Part shown: one piece after another, positions 34,530 to 34,681 of the stretch
Position numbering within the stretch: position 1 is the stretch's first letter
Layout of the letters: each line of letters begins with the position of its first letter
Origin: Anaerolineales bacterium
GTDB lineage: Bacteria > Chloroflexota > Anaerolineae > Anaerolineales > E44-bin32
Assembly: GCA_011772595.1 (NCBI GenBank)
Contig: WVZH01000491.1
Span: 24,210-58,890 of the forward strand
Direction: 5' to 3'
Length of the DNA stretch: 34,681 nt
Position numbers and translations under genes: made by a program
The notes under the pieces: model-generated
The model's database searches: none
Told to the model about the DNA's origin: nothing
What the model saw: only the letters and a program-made list of their open reading frames with translations

Positions 34530-34681
34530 GCCCTGCGATAGACCCCCTTGCAGGAGTCGGCCGACATGCGATCCAGGCCATCGACTGGATCATTCGTGTT
34601 TTCTATAAAGTCACACCCCTATCTGATGAGCCGGATTGCATCTTGCGCATCTCCATCGATCGAAGCCAACGGAAAGTTCTT
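34526..34681 (+). CDS. Truncated protein, possibly YkoP-like, cut by the right edge
   Basis: An open frame begins with TTG at 34526, overlapping the TGA of the transporter by three bases, and continues to the end of the window for 52 codons. It reads AIDWIIRVFYKVTPLSDEP followed by CILRISIDRS, a pattern like the start of YkoP-type proteins, from memory. Only this N-terminal piece is present. The overlap suggests it is co-translated with the transporter. Assignment is tentative. Confidence 0.42.
   Translation, partial: MSPAIDPLAGVGRHAIQAIDWIIRVFYKVTPLSDEPDCILRISIDRSQRKVL

Noticed and set aside
1..34681. CRISPR array, prophage, insertion sequence, tRNA or rRNA
   Set aside because: I saw no regularly spaced repeats, no phage or transposase genes and no cloverleaf or rRNA segments; only short palindromic repeats are present.

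Overview
The window most resembles a chromosomal segment of a Chloroflexota bacterium of the Anaerolineae type. Pointers are the LytR-CpsA-Psr gene, Pro/Thr-rich extracytoplasmic linkers, a geranylgeranyl-reductase-like flavoprotein, fused glyA-gcvT genes and short palindromic repeats. This placement rests on gene content recalled from memory, not on a search. There is no rRNA, tRNA, CRISPR, integrase or transposase that I can recognise.

Left part (1-15274, all on the minus strand). A truncated LytR-CpsA-Psr gene and a CPBP-type membrane protease lie at the left edge. Then comes an AT-rich block (about 2150-10860) with a decayed secreted beta-helix gene, a DUF1616-like membrane protein, a polytopic membrane glycosyltransferase-like protein, an alkaline-phosphatase-superfamily hydrolase, a thymidylate-kinase-like P-loop kinase and two GT4 glycosyltransferases. 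Upstream, with richer GC, are a GT2 glycosyltransferase, a flippase fused to a second GT2 enzyme, and a geranylgeranyl-reductase-like protein. Several genes overlap by ATGA or lie a few bases apart, so this is probably one glycan or glycolipid assembly operon with a horizontally acquired 3' half.

Middle (15334-19106). A small two-helix membrane protein with its own promoter lies on the plus strand. A btuFCD vitamin B12 importer lies on the minus strand. The importer is preceded by a promoter, a well-conserved cobalamin riboswitch and an intrinsic terminator.

One-carbon and serine block (19417-29573). Two 1045-residue proteins each join serine hydroxymethyltransferase to the glycine-cleavage T-protein. 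Between them, on the opposite strand, lie serC, serA and a DUF1015 gene, the order I recall from Bacteroides serine operons. No serB is visible. Each fusion carries an insertion in the hydroxymethyltransferase active-site loop and a central segment that looks like a worn copy of the T-protein folate-binding domain.

Right part (29800-33712, minus). A compact operon runs arsR, gcvH-like lipoyl protein, two DGC-motif putative zinc-binding proteins (the second with an extra C-terminal domain), OsmC, a CxxC mini-thioredoxin and an ACR3 arsenite permease. Most junctions overlap or are very short. This looks like an arsenic (or related thiol-reactive species) handling system built around a lipoylated carrier, and it is the best candidate for an undescribed system here. 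At the right edge a frameshifted SMR-like transporter overlaps the start of a truncated, possibly YkoP-like gene.
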